Source: JBAXTE01 sp963556065 (lineage in GTDB: Bacteria > Bacteroidota > Bacteroidia > Bacteroidales > WCHB1-69). Taken from it: 64,000 nucleotides of DNA. Both the position numbers and the translations under genes were made by a program. Each line of letters begins with the position of its first letter. Position 1 is the first letter of the stretch. Below are positions 44,665-54,183 of this stretch, piece by piece. The notes under the pieces were generated by a model. The model was not told the DNA's origin and ran no database searches. It saw only the letters and a program-made list of their open reading frames with translations. The stretch covers positions 248,001 to 312,000 of the forward strand of contig CAUVYH020000005.1 in NCBI GenBank assembly GCA_963556065.3. Reading direction: 5' to 3'.

Positions 44665-46062
44665 TTAGTATCTGTAATGATCTGCTTTGTATGGTCCTTC
44701 AACCGGAACACCGATGTAATCGGCTTGAGCAGGAGTTAACTTGGTTAATTTAACACCGATTTTTTCTAAATGCAAGCGAGCAACTTCTTCATCTAACTTT
44801 TTTGGTAAACGATAAACATCGACCGGATAATCGTGCTGGTGAAGATCTATCTGGGCTAAGGTTTGGTTTGTAAATGAATTACTCATCACAAAAGATGGGT
44901 GGCCCGTGGCACAACCTAAGTTTACTAATCTACCTTCAGCCAATAGGAAAATTGAATGGCCATCGGGGAACACATATTTATCAACTTGAGGTTTGATGTT
45001 TATTTTCTTGATTCCGGGATAGTTTTCGAGTTCGTTTACTTGAATCTCATTGTCGAAGTGACCGATATTGCAAACAATCGCTTGATCTCTCATCTTAACC
45101 ATGTGGTCGATGGTGATCACCCCAAGGTTTCCGGTAGTGGTTACATAGATATTCCCTTCGGGAAGGGCATCGTCTGTAGTCACTACTTCAAAGCCTTCCA
45201 TAGCCGCTTGAAGTGCACAAATCGGGTCTATTTCGGTAACTAAAACACGAGCACCATAAGTTCTCATTGAATGAGCACAGCCTTTGCCCACATCACCGTA
45301 TCCTAAAACAACCACAACTTTCCCGGCCAACATTACATCTGTGGCGCGCTTGATTCCGTCTGCCAAGGATTCGCGACAGCCGTAAAGGTTATCGAATTTC
45401 GATTTGGTTACGGAGTCGTTCACGTTTATTGCAGGAACCAATAAGTCGCCGCGTTCCATCATCTGGTATAGGCGATGAACGCCGGTGGTTGTTTCTTCGG
45501 AAACTCCTTTAAGTTCTGCAATCACCTGATGCCAGCGTGTTGGAGATTCTTTTAATATTGACTTTAACGTATTAAAGATAACTTCTTCTTCCTTTGATGA
45601 AGGTTTTCCGTCAAGCACGGTCGGGTCTTCTTCCGCTTTATATCCGAGATGAATAAGTAAAGTTGCATCGCCTCCATCATCAACGATAGAATGAGGTCCT
45701 TTTCCCCCAGGGAAGCTCAATGCCTGATTAGTACACCACCAGTATTCTTCGAGCGACTCGCCCTTCCATGCAAACACGGGTACGCCTGCTGCTGCAATAG
45801 CAGCTGCTGCATGGTCTTGCGTGGAGAAAATATTGCAACTGGCCCAACGTACATCTGCGCCTAATTCCACTAATGTTTCGATTAATACGGCGGTTTGAAT
45901 GGTCATGTGTAATGAACCGGTAATACGTTTGCCTTTTAGCGGCTTTTCTTTGCCATATTTGGCTCTTAATGCCATTAAACCGGGCATTTCCTGTTCTGCT
46001 ATTTCAATTTCTTTACGACCAAAATCAGCCAGTTTAATGTCTGCTACTTTATAATCTGTCAT
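44665..46062 (-). CDS. ahcY: Adenosylhomocysteinase
   Basis: The protein has 465 residues from the ATG at 46062 (MTDYKVADIKLADFG); an ATG at 46095 would overlap the promoter. It splits S-adenosylhomocysteine to adenosine and homocysteine using bound NAD. Seen: SLHMTIQTAVLIETL, SCNIFSTQDHAAAAI, the NAD-binding VVVLGYGDVGKGCAHSMR, and the C-terminal KLTPAQADYIGVPVEGPYKADHYRY, with the terminal Lys/Tyr that reach the partner subunit. It keeps SAM-dependent methylation running. Confidence 0.97.
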   Translation of the reverse strand: MTDYKVADIKLADFGRKEIEIAEQEMPGLMALRAKYGKEKPLKGKRITGSLHMTIQTAVLIETLVELGADVRWASCNIFSTQDHAAAAIAAAGVPVFAWKGESLEEYWWCTNQALSFPGGKGPHSIVDDGGDATLLIHLGYKAEEDPTVLDGKPSSKEEEVIFNTLKSILKESPTRWHQVIAELKGVSEETTTGVHRLYQMMERGDLLVPAINVNDSVTKSKFDNLYGCRESLADGIKRATDVMLAGKVVVVLGYGDVGKGCAHSMRTYGARVLVTEIDPICALQAAMEGFEVVTTDDALPEGNIYVTTTGNLGVITIDHMVKMRDQAIVCNIGHFDNEIQVNELENYPGIKKINIKPQVDKYVFPDGHSIFLLAEGRLVNLGCATGHPSFVMSNSFTNQTLAQIDLHQHDYPVDVYRLPKKLDEEVARLHLEKIGVKLTKLTPAQADYIGVPVEGPYKADHYRY

Positions 46063-46084
46063 TGTATATAGTGTTTTTTGTTTA

Positions 46085-46092
46085 CAAAAGTA
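46085..46092 (-). promoter_or_regulatory. Probable -7 box of ahcY
   Basis: On the minus strand TACTTTTG, 22 bases ahead of the ATG at 46062, fits TAnnTTTG. It supports the start at 46062 over 46095. Confidence 0.55.
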
Positions 46093-46250
46093 CAATTTAT
46101 TTTGTTAATAAGTGAGCGTGTCGGTGATATAATGATGGAGCATAGAATTTTCTAAGAGATATTTATTGTAGAATGATTCCATCTCTTAAAATTTCAATTT
46201 AGTTGGCAGACGAATAAATTTATGTTTAAATAAGGTGATGCGATAACTTA

Positions 46251-47992
46251 TTATGCGAGCGCTTTCAGTTCAAACGAAAAGGTACTGCCTACGCCAATTT
46301 CGCTTTCCACCTGAATTTGTCCGCCTTGTGCTTCAATAAATTCTTTGCCGATTGCTAATCCAAGGCCGGAACCGCTTTCTTCGTTACCGGGAATTCTGAA
46401 ATATCGAACAAAGATTTTCTCTTGATATTTCGGATCAATTCCTTTTCCAAAGTCTTGTACCGAAAACTTCACAAATTTATCTTTTGAAGCCACAGAGACA
46501 ATTATTTTTGAGTTTTCGTAAGAGTAGTGAATTGCGTTTAAAATTAAATTGGTAAGTACCCATGCAGTTTTTTCCGCATTTGCATTAATAAGCGGGATAA
46601 ATTCGTCTATTTGCAAATTGAATGTAATTTTTTTTTCGAGTGCTTGAGTTTTGGTCGCTTCAACAGCATATTTGACAATCTCTTTTGGATTTGACGGAGC
46701 AAGGGGTAGTTCAATTTTACCGGTTTCGACTTGTGCCATATTAAGAAGCTCGCCGGTTATTTTGAGCAGTCGGTTGCTATCCTCTTCTATGTTCTGAATG
46801 AGTTGCTTTTGCTCTTCGTTTACCGGACCAATTCGCTTATCTTCCAATAGTTTTATTCCCATCAGAATCGAAGATATTGGGGTTTTTAGCTCGTGCGAAA
46901 CCGTTCCGATAAAATTTGTTTTAGCTACATCAAGCTCCTTAAAAGGGGTGATGTTTTTCAATATGATAACGTGGCCAATGAGTTTTCCCATTGCTTCATC
47001 ATTAATGGTAGGGCTGAAAATGCTTACAATCTCTTTTTCAAAAAAAGATTCTTTATCCCCGGTATATATTTTTAACGGTTCGTGGGTTTGATGAAATGTT
47101 GATAAAATCGGATTTGTCAATTCTTTTATCAGGGATCGCATTAGGTCGTTCTCGACGGCAATTTTTTCGGCCGATTTCCCAATAATTTCATTATTTGATA
47201 ATCCCAGCATTGAAATGGCTTGCTCGTTGATGAAAAGAATATTCTTTAACTCATCTAAACCGATAATAGGCTCGGGCATCTTATTTATGAGTGTTTCTAT
47301 TCGTTGCTTTTCGAATAAAATTTTTGCCAGATTGCTATTTTCGTAATCCTCTAATTTTTCAGCCATTAAGTTAAATGCCTCCGAGAGATTATTAAACTCC
47401 GTGTTGTTTTCAAAGTGCAATCGCTCGCTGTAGTTTTTATCTGCAATTTTTGTAATGCTGTCGGTAAGCTCTTTGATGGGATTTGCAATGCTGCTCGGAA
47501 AATTTACCAGAAGAGAAAATGCGATAAGAAAGCACATTGTTCCTGCTATTGCAATCCAAAGGGTGGCATTGTGTGCGGTTTTTTTCCGCAATCTTACTTT
47601 TCTGCACAATTGCATTCATGTTAAATTTCATAATATCATTCAGATTCTTTTGCACTTGCTGCTGAAGGTTTTTATCGTCAGGATCTGATAATAACAGATA
47701 AAAATGTTTGGAAAGGTTTTCGGTGGCTTCTTTTTCTCCTGATTCCGTGAGGGTTGTTTTGTTGCTTTTTTAAATAGATTTTAAAATTAACGGCAGCTTT
47801 GGGATCTGAAGATAGGTTGCCAATCTCATTCAGCATCTGTCGGGAATATTCAAGAGATAGATAATTATCTTCTAAAATTTTTCTTGAGTCATTGGATAGT
47901 TTATTAATTTGTTGAACACCAATAGCTGCAAGGACAACAATTAGCACAAACAGCAATCCGACTCCTAGTGTGAGCTTTGTTTTAATTTTCAT
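46251..47992 (-). CDS. PAS/HAMP sensor histidine kinase of the kdp locus (two frameshifts)
   Basis: The gene should encode 579 residues after removing one base at each of two homopolymers, T7 at 47579-47585 and T6 at 47766-47771. Domains: an N-terminal membrane helix with a short periplasmic part (residues 1 to about 165), a second helix (AIAGTMCFLIAFSLLV), HAMP (PIKELTDSITKIADKNYS), PAS (MPEPIIGLDELKNILFINEQAISMLG), HisKA with FIGTVSHELKTPISSI (phosphoryl His), and HATPase with VLTNLILNAIHYS, GKGIDPKYQEKIF and GSGLGLAIGKEF. Its start codon overlaps the kdpD stop (ATGA). It would be the kinase partner of the sigma-54 regulator upstream of the operon, since the short KdpD has no kinase domain. 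Confidence 0.88.
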
Positions 47993-49131
47993 GACAATAT
48001 GATTATATCAATATTTAATGACGAAATCTTGTTTAATAGCTGATTAAAGGTGTAAAGGGAAAAAAAGATGCGAAAAAAGGTAAACTGCGGTTTTTCCTAT
48101 GCAGAGCGTCGTAATTTGATATTGTTGAGAAGTATTGCATATCTCTTTTACAATAGAATTGTTTTGAGCTTTTATTACTTTTTCCTCCCAATTCGGTTGC
48201 TAATTCAAAGTTTTTAAGTAAATGACGTTGTTTACTCAGCGAAATTTTGTCTAATTGTTCTGATTTTGTTTGAACATACAGTACATACCAAGAGCAGTTG
48301 TAATAATTTGCCAGTCGGGCTGTTTTCCGAATTACCAGTCGGGCAACTTTTTCGTTGCTGCTAATACAAGCCATAAAGCGTTCGTGGCGCTTCATCATAT
48401 TCTTCGGGATTTCAGTTTCTACCTTTCTTACCACTTGTGCCGCAACTTCTTTTAATGCTAATTCACGAAGTTGCAAAATGTTTTCGGTTTTAAAGAAATT
48501 ATTGAGTGCCGTTTGAATTTTGTTCGACTGGTATATTTTCCCCTCTTTTAATCGAGTGATGAGCTCATCAGCCGTTAAATCGATGTTTACCACTTCGTCG
48601 GCCTGCATCAGGACACTATCTGGAACTCGCTCGGAAATCTCAATATTTGTGATACTTTTAACCGTTTCGTTGAGACTTTCAATATGCTGAATATTTACGG
48701 CGCTTATCACATTGATGCCTGCATTTAAAATATCCATAACATCTTGCCACCGTTTGGGATTCGAGCTTCCTTCGATGTTTGTATGTGCCAATTCATCTAC
48801 AATTACAACTTCAGGATGCTGGTTGATAATTGCTTGTACATCCATCTCTTCAAGTTCTTTCCCTTTATAAAAACTCTTTCGCCTGGGAATAATGGGTAGC
48901 CCTTCTACTAATTCGGCAGTTTCGGCTCGCTGGTGAGTTTTCTACGTATCCGATTTTTACATCAATACCATTTTTCACCATCGATCGTGCATCCTGAAGC
49001 ATGCGATATGTTTTCCCTACACCGGCAATCATTCCGATGTAGATTTTGAACTTTCCCCGTCGTGATTTTTTTATTAAATCGAGGAAGTACTGGGCACTAT
49101 TATCGTTATTATACATAGTTTTAACCTTCAC
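47989..49131 (-). CDS. kdpD: Short KdpD-type sensor protein (three frameshifts)
   Basis: Removing single bases at 48938-48941 (T4), 48179-48183 (T5) and 48060-48066 (A7) gives a 379-residue protein. The KdpD N-terminal domain has the Walker A IGMIAGVGKTYRML and VVIVDELAHTNIEGS (Walker B and DELAHTN signature). A universal-stress-like domain (about 230-379) follows, with FMACISSNEKVARLVIR, ending NQLLNKISSLNIDIIIL. No membrane helices or kinase domain follow, unlike enterobacterial KdpD. I recall this short form as usual for Bacteroidota. The stop TGA overlaps the ATG of the histidine kinase, so the two are coupled. The frameshifts may be error or decay. Confidence 0.88.
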
Positions 49132-49164
49132 AAATATACGAAATCCATTTTTGCGATCTTACAA

Positions 49165-49728
49165 TTAATTTGATAATAATTCATCAAGAGCCAAATTTAG
49201 TTTTAAAACATTCACTTTTGATGTTCCGATACAGTTAAAAATCGGTTTGTCCGTACAATTTATAACCAAATTGGTTAATGTTTGTTCTGAAATTCCACGA
49301 ATTTTTGCAATGCGTTTTACTTGTACCAATGCCCCCTCTGGCGACAGATCCGGATCTAAACCGCTGCCGCTTTCGGTAACTAATTCGACTGGAATTTCCG
49401 ACCTTTTCACTTCCGGATTATGAAGGAGGAACGTGTCGATGCGTGCTTTTACCTGAGCTAAGTACTCGGGATTTGATGGGGCCTTGTTACTTCCACCCGA
49501 TTTTGTGGCATCATAGTTATTTTCCGAAGGACGTGAGTTGAAATATTTATCCTCGGTAAACGACTGCCCGATATTGGCATACCAGCTTTGTTTGTTTTGA
49601 GTTACAATTTCCCCTTTTCCTTTTTCGGGGGTAAGTTGTGCTATGCCCCAAACAGCAAGGGTGTAAATTCCTGAAAACAGCACCATACATAAGGTTAATC
49701 GAATGGCGATGATTATGTGTCTTTTCAT
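49165..49728 (-). CDS. kdpC: Potassium-transporting ATPase subunit KdpC
   Basis: The protein has 187 residues with one N-terminal membrane helix (about 8-30). The soluble part carries KdpC landmarks: YFNSRPSENNYDATKSGGSNKAPSNPEY (the SRPS...SGGSN motif), VPVELVTESGSGLDPDLSPEGALVQVKRIA and LNVLKLNLALDELL-type end. KdpC is the periplasmic-facing subunit that stabilises the KdpFABC potassium pump. It is intact and lies between kdpB and kdpD. Confidence 0.96.
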   Translation of the reverse strand: MKRHIIIAIRLTLCMVLFSGIYTLAVWGIAQLTPEKGKGEIVTQNKQSWYANIGQSFTEDKYFNSRPSENNYDATKSGGSNKAPSNPEYLAQVKARIDTFLLHNPEVKRSEIPVELVTESGSGLDPDLSPEGALVQVKRIAKIRGISEQTLTNLVINCTDKPIFNCIGTSKVNVLKLNLALDELLSN

Positions 49729-49802
49729 TGTATTTGATATTGTTTTTTTGTTGAAATCCTATTTGCAGAAGTTCGGACTAATTTATTTTCCGGAATGTGT
49801 TT

Positions 49803-51842
49803 TTAACAGAATAAGGAAATTAGAACATCAATTATTTTAATTCCGACGAAAGGGATCAATACTCCCCCCAACCCGTAAATGAGTAAATTTCTTCGCAACA
49901 AAGCGCTGGCTCCGATGGGTTTGTATTTAATTCCCTTTAAAGCGAGAGGTATTAACATAGGAATAATTAAAGCATTAAAAATTACGGCGGATAAAATAGC
50001 ACTTTCCGATGAATGCAGGTTCATAATATTTATTGCTTTTAAAGCGGGAATGGTGCTAACGAAGAGTGCCGGAACAATGGCAAAATATTTGGCTACATCG
50101 TTGGCGATGGAAAACGTGGTAAGTGTTCCACGAGTCATTAAAAGTTGCTTTCCGATTTCCACAATCTCAATTAATTTTGTGGGATCGTTGTCCAAATCTA
50201 CCATATTCCCCGCTTCTTTTGCTGCTTGAGTTCCACTGTTCATGGCTACGCCCACATCCGCTTGTGCTAGGGCAGGAGCATCGTTGGTGCCGTCACCCAT
50301 CATTGCAACCAATTTTCCTTGTTCCTGCTCTCTTCTAATATAATTCATTTTGTCTTCGGGCTTGGCTTCAGCAATATAATCATCTACTCCTGCTTTTTTA
50401 GCAATGTATGCAGCAGTTAGATTGTTATCTCCTGTAACCATTACGGTTTTTACCCCCATTTTACGGAGGCGCTCAAAACGTTCTTGGATTCCGGGTTTAA
50501 TAATATCTTGAAGTTCAACCACCCCCTCCACTTTTTCGTTTACGGTTACCATAAGGGGAGTCCCTCCATTTGAGGAGATGTTTTTAATGCGCTCAATAAC
50601 CTCTTCAGGAAGAGGGTTCCCGGCATCTTCAACAATCTTCTTCAAAGCTTCAAACGAACCTTTTCTAATCCGTTTATCAACGCCGATATTTATTCCTGAG
50701 CTCCTTCGCTCTGCGGTAAATTGAATGAATTGTACATTCTCGTGGAAGTGGGGAGGAGGCATCATGGCTCCTTTTTCTAAAGCTAGTTCAACCGTACTTT
50801 TCCCTTCAGGGGTTTCATCCGAAATGGATGAATATAAACAGTTTTGAATAAATTCAAATTCATATCGTGTATCAATAGGATAAAAATTGGTTGCTTTTCG
50901 GTTGCCAATAGTGATGGTTCCGGTTTTATCGAGAAGCAAGGTGTCAACGTCTCCTGCCGTTTCTACTGCTTTTCCCGATTTAGTGATTACATTTGCACGC
51001 AAGGCCCTGTCCATTCCGGCAATACCGATGGCAGAAAGCAATCCTCCGATTGTGGTGGGAATGAGGCAAACAAACAACGAAACATAAGCTGAAATCGGGA
51101 TTGTAGTGTGGGCAAAATCTGCGAAAGGCTTTAATGTAACGCAAACGATTATAAAGACCAAAGTAAACCCTGCCAATAGGATGGTTAAAGCAATTTCGTT
51201 CGGCGTTTTTTGGCGGCTTGCACCTTCCACTAAAGCAATCATTTTGTCGAGAAAGCTATTCCCCGGTTCACTCGATACTTCCACTAGAATTCGGTCGGAA
51301 AGTACTTTTGTACCTCCGGTAACGGAGCTTTTATCTCCTCCGAATTCGCGAATTACAGGTGCAGATTCTCCCGTAATAGCACTTTCGTCTATGGTTGCAA
51401 TGCCTTTGATGATTTCGCCGTCCGTTGGGATAGTATCTCCGGCTTCGCAAAGAAAAACGTCACCTTTTCTGAGCTCGGAGGAACTAATAACTTTCATTTC
51501 TTTTGATAGAGTGATCAATTTAGCAGGGGTTTCTTCCCTGGTTTTTCGCAACGAATTTGCCTGTGCTTTTCCTCTGGCTTCTGCAAAAGCTTCTGCAAAA
51601 TTTCCAAAAAGCAGTGTAAGGAATAAGACTAAAAAAATGGTTAAATTATACCCGAATGATCCCTGTCCCTTTGCTCCGAATAAAATTGAAATAATAACGA
51701 CTAGCATCACCGCCGTACCTATTTCAACAGTAAACATTACCGGGACTTTAATGAGCGATCGGGGATCTAACTTTCTAAAAGATTCAATAACGGCATCTTT
51801 TAGAAGATGTTTTTGAAATAATCGATTATTTTTAGGATTCAT
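49803..51842 (-). CDS. kdpB: Potassium-transporting P-type ATPase subunit KdpB
   Basis: The 679-residue catalytic subunit hydrolyses ATP to drive potassium uptake. The phosphorylated Asp is D305 in LLLDKTGTIT. The actuator loop AITGES (about 155-160) and the hinge MMGDGTNDAPALAQADVGVAMNSGTQAAKEAGNMVDLDNDPTKL are complete. Seven membrane helices are expected, and the pattern fits. The reading frame is intact, unlike kdpA and kdpD on either side. Confidence 0.97.
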   Translation of the reverse strand: MNPKNNRLFQKHLLKDAVIESFRKLDPRSLIKVPVMFTVEIGTAVMLVVIISILFGAKGQGSFGYNLTIFLVLFLTLLFGNFAEAFAEARGKAQANSLRKTREETPAKLITLSKEMKVISSSELRKGDVFLCEAGDTIPTDGEIIKGIATIDESAITGESAPVIREFGGDKSSVTGGTKVLSDRILVEVSSEPGNSFLDKMIALVEGASRQKTPNEIALTILLAGFTLVFIIVCVTLKPFADFAHTTIPISAYVSLFVCLIPTTIGGLLSAIGIAGMDRALRANVITKSGKAVETAGDVDTLLLDKTGTITIGNRKATNFYPIDTRYEFEFIQNCLYSSISDETPEGKSTVELALEKGAMMPPPHFHENVQFIQFTAERRSSGINIGVDKRIRKGSFEALKKIVEDAGNPLPEEVIERIKNISSNGGTPLMVTVNEKVEGVVELQDIIKPGIQERFERLRKMGVKTVMVTGDNNLTAAYIAKKAGVDDYIAEAKPEDKMNYIRREQEQGKLVAMMGDGTNDAPALAQADVGVAMNSGTQAAKEAGNMVDLDNDPTKLIEIVEIGKQLLMTRGTLTTFSIANDVAKYFAIVPALFVSTIPALKAINIMNLHSSESAILSAVIFNALIIPMLIPLALKGIKYKPIGASALLRRNLLIYGLGGVLIPFVGIKIIDVLISLFC

Positions 51843-51853
51843 CGTTTTATGAG

Positions 51854-53564
51854 TTATAACATTGTAAAATATTCTGCAATTGGACCGAGTGTGAGCGCCG
51901 GGAAAAAGGATAATGCTGCAACAATAACAATTACAACAAAGACCATGATGCTGAAAGTTCCCGTGTCTGTTTTTAACGTTCCAGCGCCTTCGGGAATGTA
52001 TTTTTTACCGGATAGTGAGCCGACAATTGCAATCGGCCCGATTATCGGCAGGAATCTGCCTAGTAACATTACAATGGCGGTGCTGATATTCCAGAATAGC
52101 GTGTTGTCTCCCAAACCCTCGAATCCACTCCCGTTATTAGCCGAAGATGAAGTAAACTCGTACAACATTTGGCTAAATCCATGATAGCTGGGATTGCTCA
52201 GCCATCCAGTACCTTCGTTGAGTTCGGCCAGATGCGAGGACATTGCTGTTCCGGCAAGGATTAGTAGCGGATGTAGTAAAGCTACCATCATTGCAATTTT
52301 CATCTCTTTGGCTTCGATTTTTTTACCCATAAATTCAGGGGTTCGTCCCACCATAAGTCCGCTGATAAATACAGCTAAGACAATGAAGATGAAGTAGTTT
52401 AAAATTCCCACACCTACACCCCCATAAAAGGCGTTGGTCATCATGGCCAGCATCTGATTTAGTCCGGATATGGGCATTGCGCTATCGTGCATTGAGTTAA
52501 CCGAGCCGGTTGAAATTACGGTGGTTGCAATGCTCCAATACGCTGAAGCTGGGGCTCCAAAACGGACTTCTTTACCTTCCATAGCTCCTCTTTCGTTGTC
52601 GATTCCCATTTTTGCGATGGCCGGATTTCCGATAATTTCTGTTTTAATGGTGGGTATTACCAGTAACAGAAATCCCAACGTCATCACTCCAAAAATCATC
52701 CATGAAAGTTTTTTACGCCGAAGAAAAAAACCCAGAGCAAAGACCAATGCGAAAGGAAGAACCATCTGCGCAACCATTTCTGTGAAGTTGGTTAAATAAC
52801 TTGGGTTTTCAAACGGATGTGCGGAGTTTGCTCCGAAAAACCCACCGCCATTGGTGCCAATATGTTTTATGGCAACGAAACCGGCTGCAGGGCCTGTGGC
52901 TACTTGTAAGGTGTCGCCTTGCAATGAAATGCTGCTTGTTTTTTCCTTCAAACGTCATGGGAGTACCTCCAAAGAGTAAAATTGCTGCGACAAAAATGGA
53001 AAGCGGCAGTAAAATGTGAACACATGCTTTAACAAAGTAGTGATAGAAATTGCCGAGCATTTGCGTAGTTCGGCTTTTTAAAGCATTAAATAAGACAATA
53101 GCTGCTGCAATTCCGGTAGCAGCGGAAACAAATTGTAAAAACATTAATGCAAAAATTTGCGAAAAGTAGCTTACCCCACTCTCGCCTGCGTAGTGTTGTA
53201 AGTTACAGTTTACTAAAAATGAAATTGCTGTATTTAATGCTAAATCAAAGGGCATATTGGGAATTTTCTCGGGGTTTAATGGCAGCCATTTCTGAGTCAT
53301 AAGAATAACCATAGCTATAATCAGCCATACAAAATTAAGAACTAGCATTGAACCGAGATGCTGTTTCCAGTTCATCTCTCTGGTTATGTCTATTCCACAG
53401 CAGCGGTATATCAGCTTTTCAACGGGGCTGAGAATGGGATCAAAAAAAGTATGTTTACCGGAAAACACATTGGCAATATATCTTCCCAAAGGGACCGCCA
53501 ATCCGAGTGCTACCAAAAACATCAATAAAATTCCCAATAATTCGAATTTAAGTTGTGTTTCCAT
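51854..53564 (-). CDS. kdpA: Potassium-transporting ATPase subunit KdpA (one frameshift)
   Basis: This is the channel-like potassium-binding subunit, with about ten helices. Removing one base from T6 at 52939-52944 (plus-strand view) joins MTFEGKTSSISLQGD and yields 569 residues, the usual length. Selectivity-filter loops are visible: NCNLQHYAGE (first), HIGTNGGGFFGANS (second), and SANNGSGFEGL (another). The insertion splits the protein after the first filter loop, so without correction or slippage no functional KdpA is made. It starts on the last base of the kdpF stop codon. Confidence 0.9.
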
Positions 53565-53641
53565 TAGAATTTTTCAGGTTTTAATAATACATAACCGGTG
53601 TATAAAAAAAGAACAATAGCAACAATAAATAAGAGTATCAT
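53564..53641 (-). CDS. kdpF: Potassium-transporting ATPase small subunit KdpF
   Basis: A 25-residue single-helix peptide, MILLFIVAIVLFLYTGYVLL then KPEKF, matches KdpF (a hydrophobic helix ending in a YxLxxPE-type motif). KdpF stabilises the KdpABC complex. Its stop overlaps the kdpA start by one base (TAATG), as expected for coupled translation. Confidence 0.9.
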   Translation of the reverse strand: MILLFIVAIVLFLYTGYVLLKPEKF

Positions 53642-53655
53642 CTTGTTTTTGTTTT

Positions 53656-53997
53656 TTAGTTTTCGATAATTGATTTTAAAAAAACACCTTTCAATGTTTT
53701 TGGCATCAGTTTAAGATGCTTCCCGAACGAAATGGGATTTTCAATGGTAGATAATGCCAATAAATATTCATTTTCGATGGCGTTTTTGTCGTAAAGAGAG
53801 CCAAATTGATATAGATTATCTACAATTTCAAAAATCTCTTTTAATCTTTCGGTGTTATTTTCTTCAATTTGCTTGACGGATTGTTCAAACACGATTTTCA
53901 AAATTTGATAGGTGGCAAAGTTGAGGCCTTGAAGGTTTTCTTGTGCAAAAAAATCGGGAAATGACTGTTTAAGCACTTTTTCAATTTTTGATTCCAT
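53656..53997 (-). CDS. Small acidic helical protein at the head of the kdp operon
   Basis: The protein has 113 residues with no signal peptide or membrane helix. It has an N-terminal MESKIEKVLKQSFPDFFAQENLQGL followed by amphipathic helices. I do not recognise it. It is 14 bases upstream of kdpF and downstream of a possible sigma-54 site, so it is probably the first gene of the operon. A role in controlling or assembling the pump is possible by position only. Confidence 0.7.
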   Translation of the reverse strand: MESKIEKVLKQSFPDFFAQENLQGLNFATYQILKIVFEQSVKQIEENNTERLKEIFEIVDNLYQFGSLYDKNAIENEYLLALSTIENPISFGKHLKLMPKTLKGVFLKSIIEN

Positions 53998-54047
53998 TTT
54001 ATTTCGTTTTTGAATAAATGATTTCTTATTCGCTTTACAAGCAATTA

Positions 54048-54063
54048 TTCAAAGAGTGATCCA
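54048..54063 (-). promoter_or_regulatory. Possible sigma-54 (-24/-12) promoter of the kdp operon
   Basis: On the minus strand TGGATC, five bases and TTGAA resemble TGGCAC-N5-TTGCA. The -24 GG is present but the -12 GC is GA, so the match is imperfect. Its place, between the sigma-54 regulator gene and the first kdp-operon gene, supports it. Confidence 0.35.
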
Positions 54064-54131
54064 AGGTTTATAACAAGGAGTCAATGTGTTGATATTCAGT
54101 AAATAGTAAGTGGTGTTAGATTAACCGAAAC

Positions 54132-54159
54132 AAAAAAACCATTTCATTTTGAAATGGTT
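54132..54159 (-). terminator. Intrinsic terminator after the sigma-54 regulator gene
   Basis: A perfect 10-bp stem (AACCATTTCA / TGAAATGGTT) around three bases is followed on the minus strand by a T run. It separates the regulator from the kdp operon. Confidence 0.88.
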
Positions 54160-54183
54160 GGCAATTCATTTTGGAATGGTAAG

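Noticed and set aside
46063..46250. SAH or SAM riboswitch upstream of ahcY
   Set aside because: The leader after the -7 box is only about 20 bases, too short for a riboswitch.
51106..51816. Long plus-strand frame of 236 codons opposite kdpB
   Set aside because: Shadow of the kdpB coding strand; no family features.
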